NCBI GenBank assembly: GCA_934395135.1
Contig: CAKRRK010000032.1
Span: 1 to 14,218, forward strand
Length of the DNA stretch: 14,218 nucleotides
Source of the DNA: an uncultured Eubacteriales bacterium
GTDB lineage: Bacteria > Bacillota > Clostridia > Oscillospirales > Butyricicoccaceae
Direction: 5' to 3'
This document shows positions 7,444 to 14,218 of this stretch, one piece after another; position 1 is the first letter of the stretch, and every line of letters begins with the position of its first letter. The position numbers and the translations under genes were made by a program. The notes below the pieces were generated by a model. The model was not told the origin of the DNA. It saw only the letters and a list, made by a program, of their open reading frames with translations, and searched no databases.

Positions 7444-7474
7444 ATGATTATGAAGGCAAGTCTCTGTTTATGAA
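7444..7474 (-). promoter_or_regulatory. Sigma-E-like promoter for sipL-spoIVA
   Basis: On the minus strand, TTCATAAA (7474-7467) and CATAATCAT (7452-7444) are separated by 14 nt. They resemble the sigma-E -35 (GTCATATT-like) and -10 (CATACAAT-like) elements. A start about 7 nt further on leaves a leader of roughly 27 nt before the sipL ATG, which includes the ribosome binding site. The -10 match is imperfect. Sigma-E control of spoIVA is established in other spore-formers, so the position and spacing are plausible. Confidence 0.4.
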
Positions 7475-7475
7475 T

Positions 7476-7605
7476 AAAAAAAGACGGACTGTTTTCCGGC
7501 AGGGAATCGCGCCGTTCCTACGGCTTCCTGTTTTTGAGGCGGCAGAGAATGCGGGAAAACGCCGTATGGATTCCGGTTCGTCCGAAACCAAACGCGTTTC
7601 CCGCG
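7476..7605 (-). ncRNA. Candidate structured RNA ending in a U-tract upstream of sipL
   Basis: A long interrupted hairpin is visible. Its nested helices are CGGAC (7485-7489)/GTCCG (7580-7584), CCGG (7496-7499)/CCGG (7573-7576), AATC (7505-7508)/GATT (7569-7572) and TACGGC (7519-7524)/GCCGTA (7561-7566), with a possible inner TTCC/GGAA. Read on the minus strand, the outer helix is followed by TC and seven Ts (7482-7476), as in an intrinsic terminator. A short CGCG/CGCG hairpin (7593-7605) lies at the 5' side. I see no convincing coding potential in any frame here. It does not match a riboswitch, 6S, SRP, RNase P or tmRNA signature that I recognise. The 5' end and promoter are not identified. 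Confidence 0.33.
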
Positions 7606-7711
7606 GATGCTCGATCTATCTCCCTTTTGTTCCAAAACATCCCGCGCTGCAAAAAAGCGGAAAAGAAAAACTGCAACACAGAGGAAATAGAAAATTTGAC
7701 CGTTCCGGGGC
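7606..7711. other. Intergenic stretch with no recognised gene
   Basis: Between the structured element and the strong hairpin at 7712 I find only short open frames without ribosome binding sites, and A-rich low-complexity runs. ORFs crossing this stretch on either strand have no recognisable domain and run through the terminator, so they are not called. With the neighbouring element, about 380 bases between sipL and the pseudogene lack a protein gene. Confidence 0.5.
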
Positions 7712-7751
7712 AAAAAAGCAGAGCAGGCCAAATAGCCTGCTCTGCTTTTTT
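7712..7751. terminator. Perfect 17-bp bidirectional terminator hairpin
   Basis: AAAAAAGCAGAGCAGGC (7712-7728) and GCCTGCTCTGCTTTTTT (7735-7751) are exact reverse complements with a 6-nt loop, CAAATA. A GC-rich core flanked by six As and six Ts makes an efficient intrinsic terminator in either direction. On the minus strand it lies just beyond the WYL-regulator remnant, so it is probably the original terminator of that gene. Confidence 0.88.
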
Positions 7752-7789
7752 CTTGTCGGCCAATATAGCCGCTGCGCCATATGCCGCAT

Positions 7790-8370
7790 TTCATTTGGAA
7801 CGGCGCCTGGCGATTTAATTCAGATCGCTCTTGCAAATATAGAAAAAAGGCGGGCTTGGTACGATATCTGCAACAGCTCGGAAATGTTCGGTATCGGCAA
7901 GTTCTGTCACGAACACTTCTCCAAAATGGTCGTTTATACTGCGCATTATGCTGTTCTCACAATAGCCCTGTACAGGTATCGCCGCTGTATATGGCGAAAA
8001 CCTCGCGGGCATAGATTTTTGGATGAAAGGATTCCGATTCTGTGTATGTCTCATATGTGTAATGGCCGTAATACGACCCCATAGAATTGTGCGTGTTTCC
8101 CATATTTTTCCGACCAGTCGACCACCTGGGGTTTCGTTCGGGGATTTCAAATAAAACGATCGGTTTTGTGCGCTTTTCACGCAGATAATATCCATATCCA
8201 ACTTGGTCAAAATAGAGGTGTCACTGTATACGCTCTTACAGCTCGCATAAACACCGTAACGATCCCAAACTTTCGGAATGTCTGAAGCAGACAAACTATG
8301 GTCGCCAGCAGTTGGCGTATGCAACCGTTTTGCGGGCAGCAGAAGGCGGCGCTGGGTTTCGTTATTCCGA
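7790..8370 (-). pseudogene. Decayed WYL-domain helix-turn-helix transcription regulator
   Basis: Pieces of a WYL-family transcription regulator (cytoplasmic, ligand-sensing, DNA-binding) appear in order in two frames. The N-terminal winged-helix part reads ETQRRLLLPAKRL, DHSLSASDI, then YGVYASCKSVYSD and DMDIICVKSAQNRSFYL (about 8360-8148). A second frame then supplies FEIPERNPRW and further on FHPKIYAREVFAIYSGD (about 8155-7967), matching the mid-protein region with the F-x-M-Y-x-G-type motif. The first frame resumes with CENSIMRSINDHFGE, ADTEHFRA and SPPFF (about 7961-7840), the typical C-terminal WYL extension. Thereafter the second frame gives a plausible QERSEL. Much of the middle (effector pocket) is missing or unreadable. 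At least two, probably three, frameshifts plus an internal deletion make a working protein unlikely. The single 221-codon ORF at 7815-8480 is an artefact of this decay. Confidence 0.7.
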
Positions 8371-8485
8371 TCGCAAAGTTCCACTGTCTGATAGGTTTCT
8401 GCAACAACTGCGTGCTCTGCTGCTCCAAATTCCCGCAATCGTAATAACAGGATGGCAGATCCCGTTTGGGAGAGTGGCATGCAGT

Positions 8486-8628
8486 TTAATCTTTTTTTCG
8501 TTTGGTTTCAAGAGGATCCATCTTGGAGATCATAACCCCGCCCTGGTCATCGTTCAGCGTGACCAACGCGTTGGCTTCGTTCTCAATGGAAGGAAACATG
8601 CCGCTTTCCCTTCTGCTTTATGCGCCAT
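8486..8628 (-). pseudogene. Small hypothetical ORF, apparently frameshifted
   Basis: A consensus AGGAGG (8637-8642) stands 8 nt before an ATG at 8628, but that frame stops after 24 codons. A second frame then gives MFPSIENEANALVTLNDDQG (first part of a 37-residue ORF, 8599-8486) ending in a lysine-rich tail, KMDPLETKRKKD. Joining the frames near 8605 would give a protein of about 47 residues. No family is recognised. Either the gene is broken by an indel, like its WYL neighbour, or the real product is the 37-residue ORF, for which no ribosome binding site is apparent. Confidence 0.35.
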
Positions 8629-8660
8629 ACCGCTATCCTCCTTTTTTGTCGCTTACAGAA

Positions 8661-8673
8661 TGTTTCAGAAACA
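8661..8673. repeat. Short palindrome upstream of the small ORF
   Basis: TGTTTCAGAAACA is a perfect inverted repeat with 6-bp arms and one central base. It lies about 20 nt upstream of the small ORF's ribosome binding site on the minus strand. The position and size would suit an operator for a dimeric regulator, but a single 13-bp palindrome can arise by chance. Confidence 0.3.
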
Positions 8674-8698
8674 GAGACACATAATGCTTTGTTAGTAG

Positions 8699-8731
8699 AG
8701 AAAGGGACGTGGCTTATCCCCGTCCCTTTCT
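8699..8731 (-). terminator. Terminator hairpin after the SLH surface-protein gene
   Basis: AGAAAGGGACG (8699-8709) and CGTCCCTTTCT (8721-8731) form a perfect 11-bp stem with an 11-nt loop. On the minus strand it begins a few nucleotides after the surface-protein stop. The T-rich part lies in the stem end and the following tail (CTACTAAC) is weak in U, so efficiency is uncertain. Confidence 0.65.
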
Positions 8732-8735
8732 TCTG

Positions 8736-11700
8736 TTATTCGTACTTCTTCCAATCCGGGTCAGCAGTCAGCTCTGTCCAGCGCTCATACACATCGCTCT
8801 TTCGCTCAAAGTCATGGCTGTTGGTGGCTTCCTGCACCGCCAGATAATACCACGTCCCCGGCTGGCTGTCCGGCCAGACATTCATGCCGGAGAGCAGATC
8901 ACTTTCCGCTTCCGGGATACGGCACAGCACTCGGTTGATCATCGTCATGGCCTCGGCGCGCGTGATGCAGGAATCCGGGCGGAACTTGCCGTCCGGGTCT
9001 CCCTGGACCCACCCGAGCGCAGCCGCGCGCTCGATCTCAGATTTCGCCCAATGACCACCAATGTCGTTGAAATTGCTCTTACCATCGGACAGGCCGGTAT
9101 CGAACCGTGCGCAGATCGCCGCGAACTCCGCGCGGGTGATAGGGGCAGTCGGGGCAAAGGAGGTCGCTGTGCGGCCCTTAAGGATGCCAAGCCTTTCCAT
9201 CGTACAGACCGACGTATTGTACCAGGTGCCGCTTCCCACATCCGCAAAACTGCTCGTGTGGGTCAAATTGCCGTCTCGTACTTCGTCCTTCAGAAGTCGG
9301 AAAAAGATTGTTGCGGTCTCCGCACGGGTGATGCTGTCCTTCGGGCCGACACGACCATCCGGGTAGCCCACAACGTAGGCAAAGTGATCGTCGCCATTCA
9401 GCAGACCGGGAACGGTGCTGGCCCGCCAGTCCGCGTACACGGTCTGATTGGAGGTCATCTTGATCTCGGTAATCTTTCGGGTCAGTTCCTTGTCTGCATA
9501 CCAGCCGGCGAAGGTGTACCCTTCCCGGGAAGGGGCCTTTTTCAGCTCCACCACGGTGTCTCTGGCGTAACTCTCATTTTGATACTCTGTACCGCCATTG
9601 GAGTCATAGCGCAGAGTGTAATAGGTGGTGACAGTGCCGCCGGAACCGCCATTCTGCCGCCAAGCCGCCGTGTAGGTCTGGTTCTGCGTCGCGATCTCTG
9701 CTACGATGGGCGTCCAGCCAAGGAAGCTATATCCTTTTCGCAGCGGATCCTCTCCAAAAACTGGCGTAGCTGTACCCGGGAGCACCCGGAAGGATCGGCT
9801 GGCAAAGACACTTCCGCCTGCGCCGTCTTCATAGGTAATGGTGACCGTTTGCTCCTGCACATCCGGCGTTCCATTGCCGTTTCGGTCATACCCCCAGGCA
9901 GCATAGACATTGCTATCGTCTGTCATGGTGATACTGGTAATGACGGCAGGTGCCGTATCGCCGGCCTCATAAATTTGTGCTGTAGCTTCTGCCGTCCAGC
10001 CAAGAAACAAGACGGCGCTCCCTCCAATGGGTGAATGTGTCATGTTTCCGGCGCCGGCCAGCTCCTTTGTCACCGATCCGCCGATCGGTACCGTCACGGT
10101 CTCAGCAGCAGGGGGATTCTTACCGCCGTTTGCCGCATAGCTCAAAACAGCGTCGTCACTGATACGCGTCCACTTGGCATAGAAAACCTTTGCCCCGGTG
10201 TCGTGATACGCAATCCCGGTCACCGGAGAACCAGTGCATTCTTCGCTCGCAAACCATCCGTCAAAGCGGTGGTGTTCACGCGCCGGCGGTGTCGGCAGTG
10301 CAGACGCGCCCACGCCATAGGTGTAGGTGGTCAAGCCGCTGTCCTTCCAAATCTGCGGATCCATTGCCTCCGGGTAGGCGTCATAACCCAAATTGAAAGA
10401 AACCGGATACGGATTCGGCACCAGCGTTACAGATACGGCCTTTGTGCCCTTCGCGTCGCCGCCGGCCTGGTACTCTGTGCCGCCCGCCCATCTGTTCATG
10501 TTGCGATCATAGAATGCGGCGATACCATATGCCAGGGAATATCCAACCGGTTCAAACGGACTGCCGTCGGCATTCACCAGCTTTATCTGGAAATAAAACG
10601 GACTGCCGTCCTTCTGATAAACCCAAAGATTCGCCTTTGAATCAGAATCGTCTCCGGCAATACCGGAATCACTTCCGCTCAGCGGTATGCTCAGGTTTAC
10701 ATTTTCGTGCTGAACGATCTCGTTGGGCCACTTATTCAGATCAGTGTCCTCACCGGGGACATTGTCCGTGCGATAAACCAGCTTCGCCTCGAGTTTCTCC
10801 GGCCGCACAGCCTTGGCCAGCAAAGAAGCGTCCACCTGATAGGGGAGGATATGCAGCTCCGGCGAGAATGTCAGCTGCACATGATAGCTGCCTGGAGCAG
10901 GAGACTCTGTGCCGGTACCGGCGGCCGTCTCATTCGTGAAGGCTTCGTTGTGATATCTGGAGGTATAGTCCAGCTGGTTCACCACGATACGGAACTGATA
11001 GGGTCTTCCGTTCTCGTTCACGGCCTCTATATTTTCAAATGTGAACGCCTTGTTCTCGGAGGTGGTTTCAAAAATATTCGCGTTGTCAAAAGAAACCGTC
11101 TGTGCCGTCACTGCATTCCAGCCGTCATTAGCATCCTGCAACGTGCGCTGCAGGATCACCTCGGCCTTTTCTGTGCGTTCTGCCAGGTTAATAGGGTGGC
11201 CGTCATGCAGCCACGAAATATAAACGCTGCCTTCAACAGACAACGGTTCTGCCCACTTTGCGTACAGGGTAATCGTATCATCGTTGTCCTCATCCATGCT
11301 GGCGGTGATGTACTTGCCCGGCTCTGCCCGATCCTGGAACGTCCCATCATCGTAATACCAACCGAGGAACACATAGCCGGTCTTGGTGAGCTGCGGAAGC
11401 ATCGCTGGAATGGCAATTACATTTTCTGCAGCTTCTTCCGTCATCCCTGCCTGATTGGTCTCGTATGCTACGGTATAGGAGGCTGCGGTAATTTTCGCAG
11501 TCAGGCCGGCGGACTGCACCGCGGTGTCTCCATCTGCGGTAAACTGGACACCCGCGTCATCTGCCGCCGGGTTGCCGCCAATCAAAATGGCGTCCGAATA
11601 GTACGGCGCATCAGCCTTTAACGTCACTGTCGTTCCATCCGGCATCAGATAATGAACGACTTCAATGCGGTATTCATAAGGATTCTCCGCCTCTGTTCCG

Positions 11701-14218
11701 TTTTGATATCCCTGTACCGACAGGCTGCCGGTCCCCGTTCCATCCGTATCCAATAAAACCGGTATAACGCTGGTCACCTCTTCACCAGTACCGTCAAAAG
11801 AGGTGACTGGAATCCATTCGCTCCCATTTTTCTGCATCACCTGCACACTGACGCCCTTGGGCCGGATCGTCCCAGCGACCGCACTGGCGTCCACGTCAAA
11901 GCGCAGCACGAAGTAGGCCGGATCATATATCATCTTTGCATCGCATTTTTGATGAACCATATCCTCATGGTTATAGGTATAGGTCGTTTTATAGTTGGCA
12001 TGCGCGTCTATGATCTCGATGGCATAGTGCCAGCCATGGGGAAGATTTTCAAATGAATACATGCCGGTATGCGTTCTATCTCCGTCACTATCTGGTTGCA
12101 GAGTCACTGTTTGCGGGTCAAATCCTGCAATTGGCTGCAAAACAAGAGCGGTATCATCTTCCGGCCGGCCAATCAGCTGGATCGTCACCTCGTGCGGGTG
12201 ATCCTGGTCAAAATTATTTTGCTCCACCGCGTCCAGCCGGATCGTGCCGCTCAGGGTATACTGCTGTTTCCACTGGGCGACCAGCGCATAATTCCGGCGG
12301 ATGTTTTCCAGCGTCTCGCCAGGCTGGTACACTTTATCCGGCTCATTCTCGTCCTTCAGTCCTGTGAAATCATAACCGTTGTAGGAGTAGGCTCCGGCAA
12401 AGGTCACATTTGTGCCGGCATAATAATATTTTGTTTCGTGTGTTTGCTCCGCGACAATCGGTTTCCCCTCTTCATCCACTCCGGGATTATAGGTCACGCT
12501 GTAATACTGTGCGGTACGCTCGGCATCCGCGTCGGAAATGATGAATTTCAATCCGTGAAAGGGAGTAAAGTTTGTCTCATCGCTGCTGGAATAAACATCG
12601 TATTCCCCGTTACGCACTGTGCTGCTATAAACACCGGTCTGGGATGGATCCTCCGTGAGCTCTTGATAAAAGCGAAGTCCTCCCGGTTTGTCCGGCGTCC
12701 GGCTGATATAGAGCTTCTGGTCCGTATCTCCAGTTACTGTGCTGAGCGAGACCGGCTCATCCCCTGCCAGAATTTTCACGGTGGTGGTATAGTAGTTGTA
12801 AACATACAGCGTTGCGGCGCCGGAGGTTGTCGTCAGGGTGTTTTGACCGACGGTCGCCTTTACGGTGCAGCGGTACTGATTGAGGTTTTTGGTCAGCAAA
12901 ACGCCATCCTTTGCCAGCGTCAGCGTGGAGGTTTTGCCGCCGTTCGACGTCGTAACGGAATACTCGCTTCCGGTCGTTACATCCACATCACTCCAGTTCA
13001 AACCGCCGTCCGGGCTGACCTGCCACCGGAAAGTATAGGAAATCTCGCCCGTTCCGCTGTGCTGCGGGTCCTTGGAAACGGTCACAGAGAATGTCGCCGC
13101 TTCACTTTGCTCCAGCAGTTCGACGTCGTCCGGTTTCGTAACACGGGGCGGATAGTAGGTACCGTCCGGTCCGTCCACAATGATGCCGCCCTCGCCGACA
13201 GGTAAAACAACCGCGACACCGCAGACCCGATAATTCCCCGCAATGGCAGCCAGCATTCCCTCGAGCTTTGTGATGGCCTCCTGAGAGGCCGCCTGCTCTT
13301 CGGGTGTCAAAAGTCTCTCGGTCCGTTCGCGCAAATCAACCGAGCTTGCCGGCACATCGGTCGTCTTGGTCATCAAGATATTCAGCACGGTCGCGGTGGA
13401 CTCGCCGCTGATGGCGGGAATATCGGCCGAGCCGCTGTGAGAGATCGGGTAAGCGCCCTCGCCAATCTTGCTGGAAAGCCGGGAAAGTGCCAGGAGCGTC
13501 AATTCATCGCTTTTGCTGATGACGATGTTGGCGGGGTTCAGCGTCGTACCGGAACCTGCTCCGATGGCGGTCGTCGGCGTTTGGGCATATCCATGGTAAG
13601 GGCTGCCTACCGCAGTGATCGTACCGCCGCTGAGCTGAATGCGTAGTCCATCCCATTCCTTTCCGCGCACAGCGGCGCTTTCACCGCTGAGCTGGTCAGA
13701 GGAACCGATTGCCGGAGTGCCGGCCTGTGCAATGGCAGTCACAGTTCCACCGGAAATATGAATCGTTGCGGGCTGGCAATTTCGCACAACGCCGCCCACC
13801 GCCGTGTCGGCACAGTTCCATTTCCGAATATCCGTATTGCCCATTGTGTCGCCGTCACCGATGGCCGCGCCCCATGCGCCGCCTATGGCCAGAATATTAC
13901 CGCCTTCAATCATAATGTTGCCGGTGAGGCGGTTGCAGTTGCCGCCGATGGCCGCAGCCTGTTCCACACCCGTGGCGTTCAGATTGCCGGAACCGCTGAT
14001 TTTCAACGTGGACAGCCGCGCTACGCCATTGTGGTATGTGTTCTCGACTGAGATTGCGGCGGTGCGGAACAGAGTATTCGCTCCGCCGTTGTAACCGTTT
14101 AGTGTATTGGTCGTGCCGTCTGCCAGTATCAGATTGCAGATAGCGTTGCCCTGCACGGAGATGGCAGCGGTTCCAGTTTGCATACCTTGGTCATAGAGGG
14201 AGGTCTGTCTGTGACCAC
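8736..14218 (-). CDS. Giant multidomain SLH-anchored surface protein, 5' partial
   Basis: This is the C-terminal part of a very large secreted wall protein. The frame stays open to the window edge, with 12 further codons before the Met codon at 14183, so the signal peptide is outside. Residues are numbered from that Met (1815 in all). Residues 1-270 are glycine-rich beta-helix-like repeats (AAIGG, GAAIGDGD, IHISGGTVTAI, IQLSGGTITAVG). A helical linker lies at 285-315 and an Ig-like domain at about 350-475. InlB/Listeria-Bacteroides repeats, ending in the Y-A-x-W type signature, lie at 558-640, 901-980, 1259-1342, 1346-1431, 1447-1510 and 1522-1587. Two related modules are at 641-900 and 981-1258. 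DRNGNGTPDVQE (1433-1444) resembles a calcium-binding loop. Three SLH domains at 1594-1636, 1645-1696 and 1704-1755, with ITRAE-type motifs, should bind the secondary cell-wall polymer. No sortase motif or catalytic domain is visible. The likely role is adhesion or matrix binding. Confidence 0.92.
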   Translation of the reverse strand, partial: GHRQTSLYDQGMQTGTAAISVQGNAICNLILADGTTNTLNGYNGGANTLFRTAAISVENTYHNGVARLSTLKISGSGNLNATGVEQAAAIGGNCNRLTGNIMIEGGNILAIGGAWGAAIGDGDTMGNTDIRKWNCADTAVGGVVRNCQPATIHISGGTVTAIAQAGTPAIGSSDQLSGESAAVRGKEWDGLRIQLSGGTITAVGSPYHGYAQTPTTAIGAGSGTTLNPANIVISKSDELTLLALSRLSSKIGEGAYPISHSGSADIPAISGESTATVLNILMTKTTDVPASSVDLRERTERLLTPEEQAASQEAITKLEGMLAAIAGNYRVCGVAVVLPVGEGGIIVDGPDGTYYPPRVTKPDDVELLEQSEAATFSVTVSKDPQHSGTGEISYTFRWQVSPDGGLNWSDVDVTTGSEYSVTTSNGGKTSTLTLAKDGVLLTKNLNQYRCTVKATVGQNTLTTTSGAATLYVYNYYTTTVKILAGDEPVSLSTVTGDTDQKLYISRTPDKPGGLRFYQELTEDPSQTGVYSSTVRNGEYDVYSSSDETNFTPFHGLKFIISDADAERTAQYYSVTYNPGVDEEGKPIVAEQTHETKYYYAGTNVTFAGAYSYNGYDFTGLKDENEPDKVYQPGETLENIRRNYALVAQWKQQYTLSGTIRLDAVEQNNFDQDHPHEVTIQLIGRPEDDTALVLQPIAGFDPQTVTLQPDSDGDRTHTGMYSFENLPHGWHYAIEIIDAHANYKTTYTYNHEDMVHQKCDAKMIYDPAYFVLRFDVDASAVAGTIRPKGVSVQVMQKNGSEWIPVTSFDGTGEEVTSVIPVLLDTDGTGTGSLSVQGYQNGTEAENPYEYRIEVVHYLMPDGTTVTLKADAPYYSDAILIGGNPAADDAGVQFTADGDTAVQSAGLTAKITAASYTVAYETNQAGMTEEAAENVIAIPAMLPQLTKTGYVFLGWYYDDGTFQDRAEPGKYITASMDEDNDDTITLYAKWAEPLSVEGSVYISWLHDGHPINLAERTEKAEVILQRTLQDANDGWNAVTAQTVSFDNANIFETTSENKAFTFENIEAVNENGRPYQFRIVVNQLDYTSRYHNEAFTNETAAGTGTESPAPGSYHVQLTFSPELHILPYQVDASLLAKAVRPEKLEAKLVYRTDNVPGEDTDLNKWPNEIVQHENVNLSIPLSGSDSGIAGDDSDSKANLWVYQKDGSPFYFQIKLVNADGSPFEPVGYSLAYGIAAFYDRNMNRWAGGTEYQAGGDAKGTKAVSVTLVPNPYPVSFNLGYDAYPEAMDPQIWKDSGLTTYTYGVGASALPTPPAREHHRFDGWFASEECTGSPVTGIAYHDTGAKVFYAKWTRISDDAVLSYAANGGKNPPAAETVTVPIGGSVTKELAGAGNMTHSPIGGSAVLFLGWTAEATAQIYEAGDTAPAVITSITMTDDSNVYAAWGYDRNGNGTPDVQEQTVTITYEDGAGGSVFASRSFRVLPGTATPVFGEDPLRKGYSFLGWTPIVAEIATQNQTYTAAWRQNGGSGGTVTTYYTLRYDSNGGTEYQNESYARDTVVELKKAPSREGYTFAGWYADKELTRKITEIKMTSNQTVYADWRASTVPGLLNGDDHFAYVVGYPDGRVGPKDSITRAETATIFFRLLKDEVRDGNLTHTSSFADVGSGTWYNTSVCTMERLGILKGRTATSFAPTAPITRAEFAAICARFDTGLSDGKSNFNDIGGHWAKSEIERAAALGWVQGDPDGKFRPDSCITRAEAMTMINRVLCRIPEAESDLLSGMNVWPDSQPGTWYYLAVQEATNSHDFERKSDVYERWTELTADPDWKKYE
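8919..9404 (-). other. Three SLH domains of the surface protein
   Basis: The C-terminal anchor contains three S-layer homology units: YVVGYPDGRVGPKDSITRAE, then FADVGSGTWYN with APITRAEFAAI, then FNDIGGHWAKSEIERAA with PDSCITRAEAM. The ITRAE repeats match the T-R-A-E motif that contacts pyruvylated wall polymer in SLH proteins. About 60 further residues (including WPDSQPGTWYYLAVQEA) resemble the start of a fourth, incomplete unit. Confidence 0.92.
9423..10409 (-). repeat. Four consecutive InlB/Listeria-Bacteroides-type repeats
   Basis: Four repeats of about 65-85 residues sit directly before the SLH domains. Each starts with a beta strand of the form V-x-Y-x-x-N/D-G and ends in an aromatic-A-x-W signature: HHRFDGWFA to FYAKW, LFLGWTAEA to YAAWG, GYSFLGWTP to YTAAW, and GYTFAGWYAD to YADW. 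These beta-grasp repeats act as spacers or ligand-binding units in surface proteins. Sequence divergence between copies indicates old duplications. Confidence 0.85.
10410..11243 (-). repeat. Duplicated surface-protein module, copy B
   Basis: This module encodes residues 981-1258. It shares ordered landmarks with copy A: TFENI followed by YQFRIVV (copy A has SFENL then YAIEIID), VDASLLAKAVRPEKL at 1117-1131 (copy A has VDASAVAGTIRPKGV), and ANLWVYQ then YFQIKLV (copy A has SLSVQGYQ then YEYRIEVV). Each copy is followed by an InlB-type repeat. The first third resembles Cna-B-like beta sandwiches, but no named family is certain. Confidence 0.65.
11484..12263 (-). repeat. Duplicated surface-protein module, copy A
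   Basis: This module encodes residues 641-900, related to copy B by the shared landmarks listed there. It starts LSGTIRLDAVEQNN and includes SFENLPHGWHYAIEIID (710-726), like the Cna-B strand pattern, then VDASAVAGTIRPKGV (764-778). It is bracketed by InlB-type repeats at 12264-12512 and 11244-11483, so the duplicated unit is probably module plus repeat. Confidence 0.65.

Noticed and set aside
7476..7711. 6S RNA, RNase P RNA, SRP RNA, tmRNA or a known riboswitch
   Set aside because: None of their diagnostic sequence motifs could be recognised. Only a generic structured element is supported.
7470..8084. 204-codon plus-strand ORF
   Set aside because: It runs through the structured element and the strong terminator at 7712-7751 and lies opposite the WYL remnant. 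The composition is not protein-like.
7815..8480. The 221-codon minus ORF as an intact gene
   Set aside because: Only parts match the WYL family. The missing parts are found in another frame, so it is called a pseudogene.
8709..10034. 441-codon plus-strand ORF opposite the SLH region
   Set aside because: It is antisense to an unbroken frame with clear SLH and InlB domains, has no recognisable domain, and is explained by the GC-rich codon pattern of the opposite strand.
12069..13205. 378-codon plus-strand ORF opposite the adhesin gene
   Set aside because: It is a mirror of the real minus-strand frame and its translation has no family resemblance.
1..14218. CRISPR arrays, tRNAs, insertion sequences, phage or defence genes
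   Set aside because: No regularly spaced direct repeats, tRNA-like cloverleaf with CCA-region signature, transposase, integrase or nuclease motif was seen on either strand.

Overview
The window looks like the chromosome of an anaerobic, endospore-forming Gram-positive bacterium of the class Clostridia, plausibly an Oscillospiraceae/Ruminococcaceae-type gut organism. The reasons are a SpoIVA gene next to a clostridial SipL gene (LysM + DUF3794), strong AGGAGG ribosome binding sites, a transketolase split into two subunits, a GPH-type sugar symporter, and a very large SLH-domain surface protein. The genus cannot be fixed from the sequence alone. No tRNA, rRNA, CRISPR array, insertion sequence or phage gene is visible.

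Region 1 (1-4380, plus strand) is a carbohydrate-use cluster: transketolase N-terminal subunit (5' end outside the window), transketolase C-terminal subunit 4 nt later, a zinc-dependent medium-chain NAD(H) dehydrogenase, and a GPH-family sugar:cation symporter. It closes with a strong bidirectional terminator. Together these suggest import of a sugar or polyol, its oxidation or reduction, and two-carbon transfer. The substrate is not evident, and the transketolase pair departs from the family norm at active-site positions.

Region 2 (4407-7480, minus strand) is a spore-coat morphogenesis pair. sipL is transcribed first and spoIVA follows 21 nt later, with an intrinsic terminator after spoIVA and a sigma-E-like promoter before sipL. 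SipL is the clostridial partner that binds SpoIVA, so the two genes encode interacting proteins.

Region 3 (7411-8735) has no intact gene. It holds a candidate structured RNA (minus strand, ending in a T7 run), a strong perfect terminator hairpin, a decayed WYL-domain transcription regulator spread over two frames, a broken small ORF with a good ribosome binding site, and the terminator of the upstream surface-protein gene.

Region 4 (8736-14218, minus strand) is the 3' 5.48 kb of a giant surface protein gene whose 5' end lies outside the window. The visible order is: glycine-rich beta-helix-like repeats, a helical linker, an Ig-like domain, six InlB/Listeria-Bacteroides-type beta-grasp repeats interleaved with two copies of a roughly 270-residue module, and three C-terminal SLH domains for anchoring to the wall polymer.
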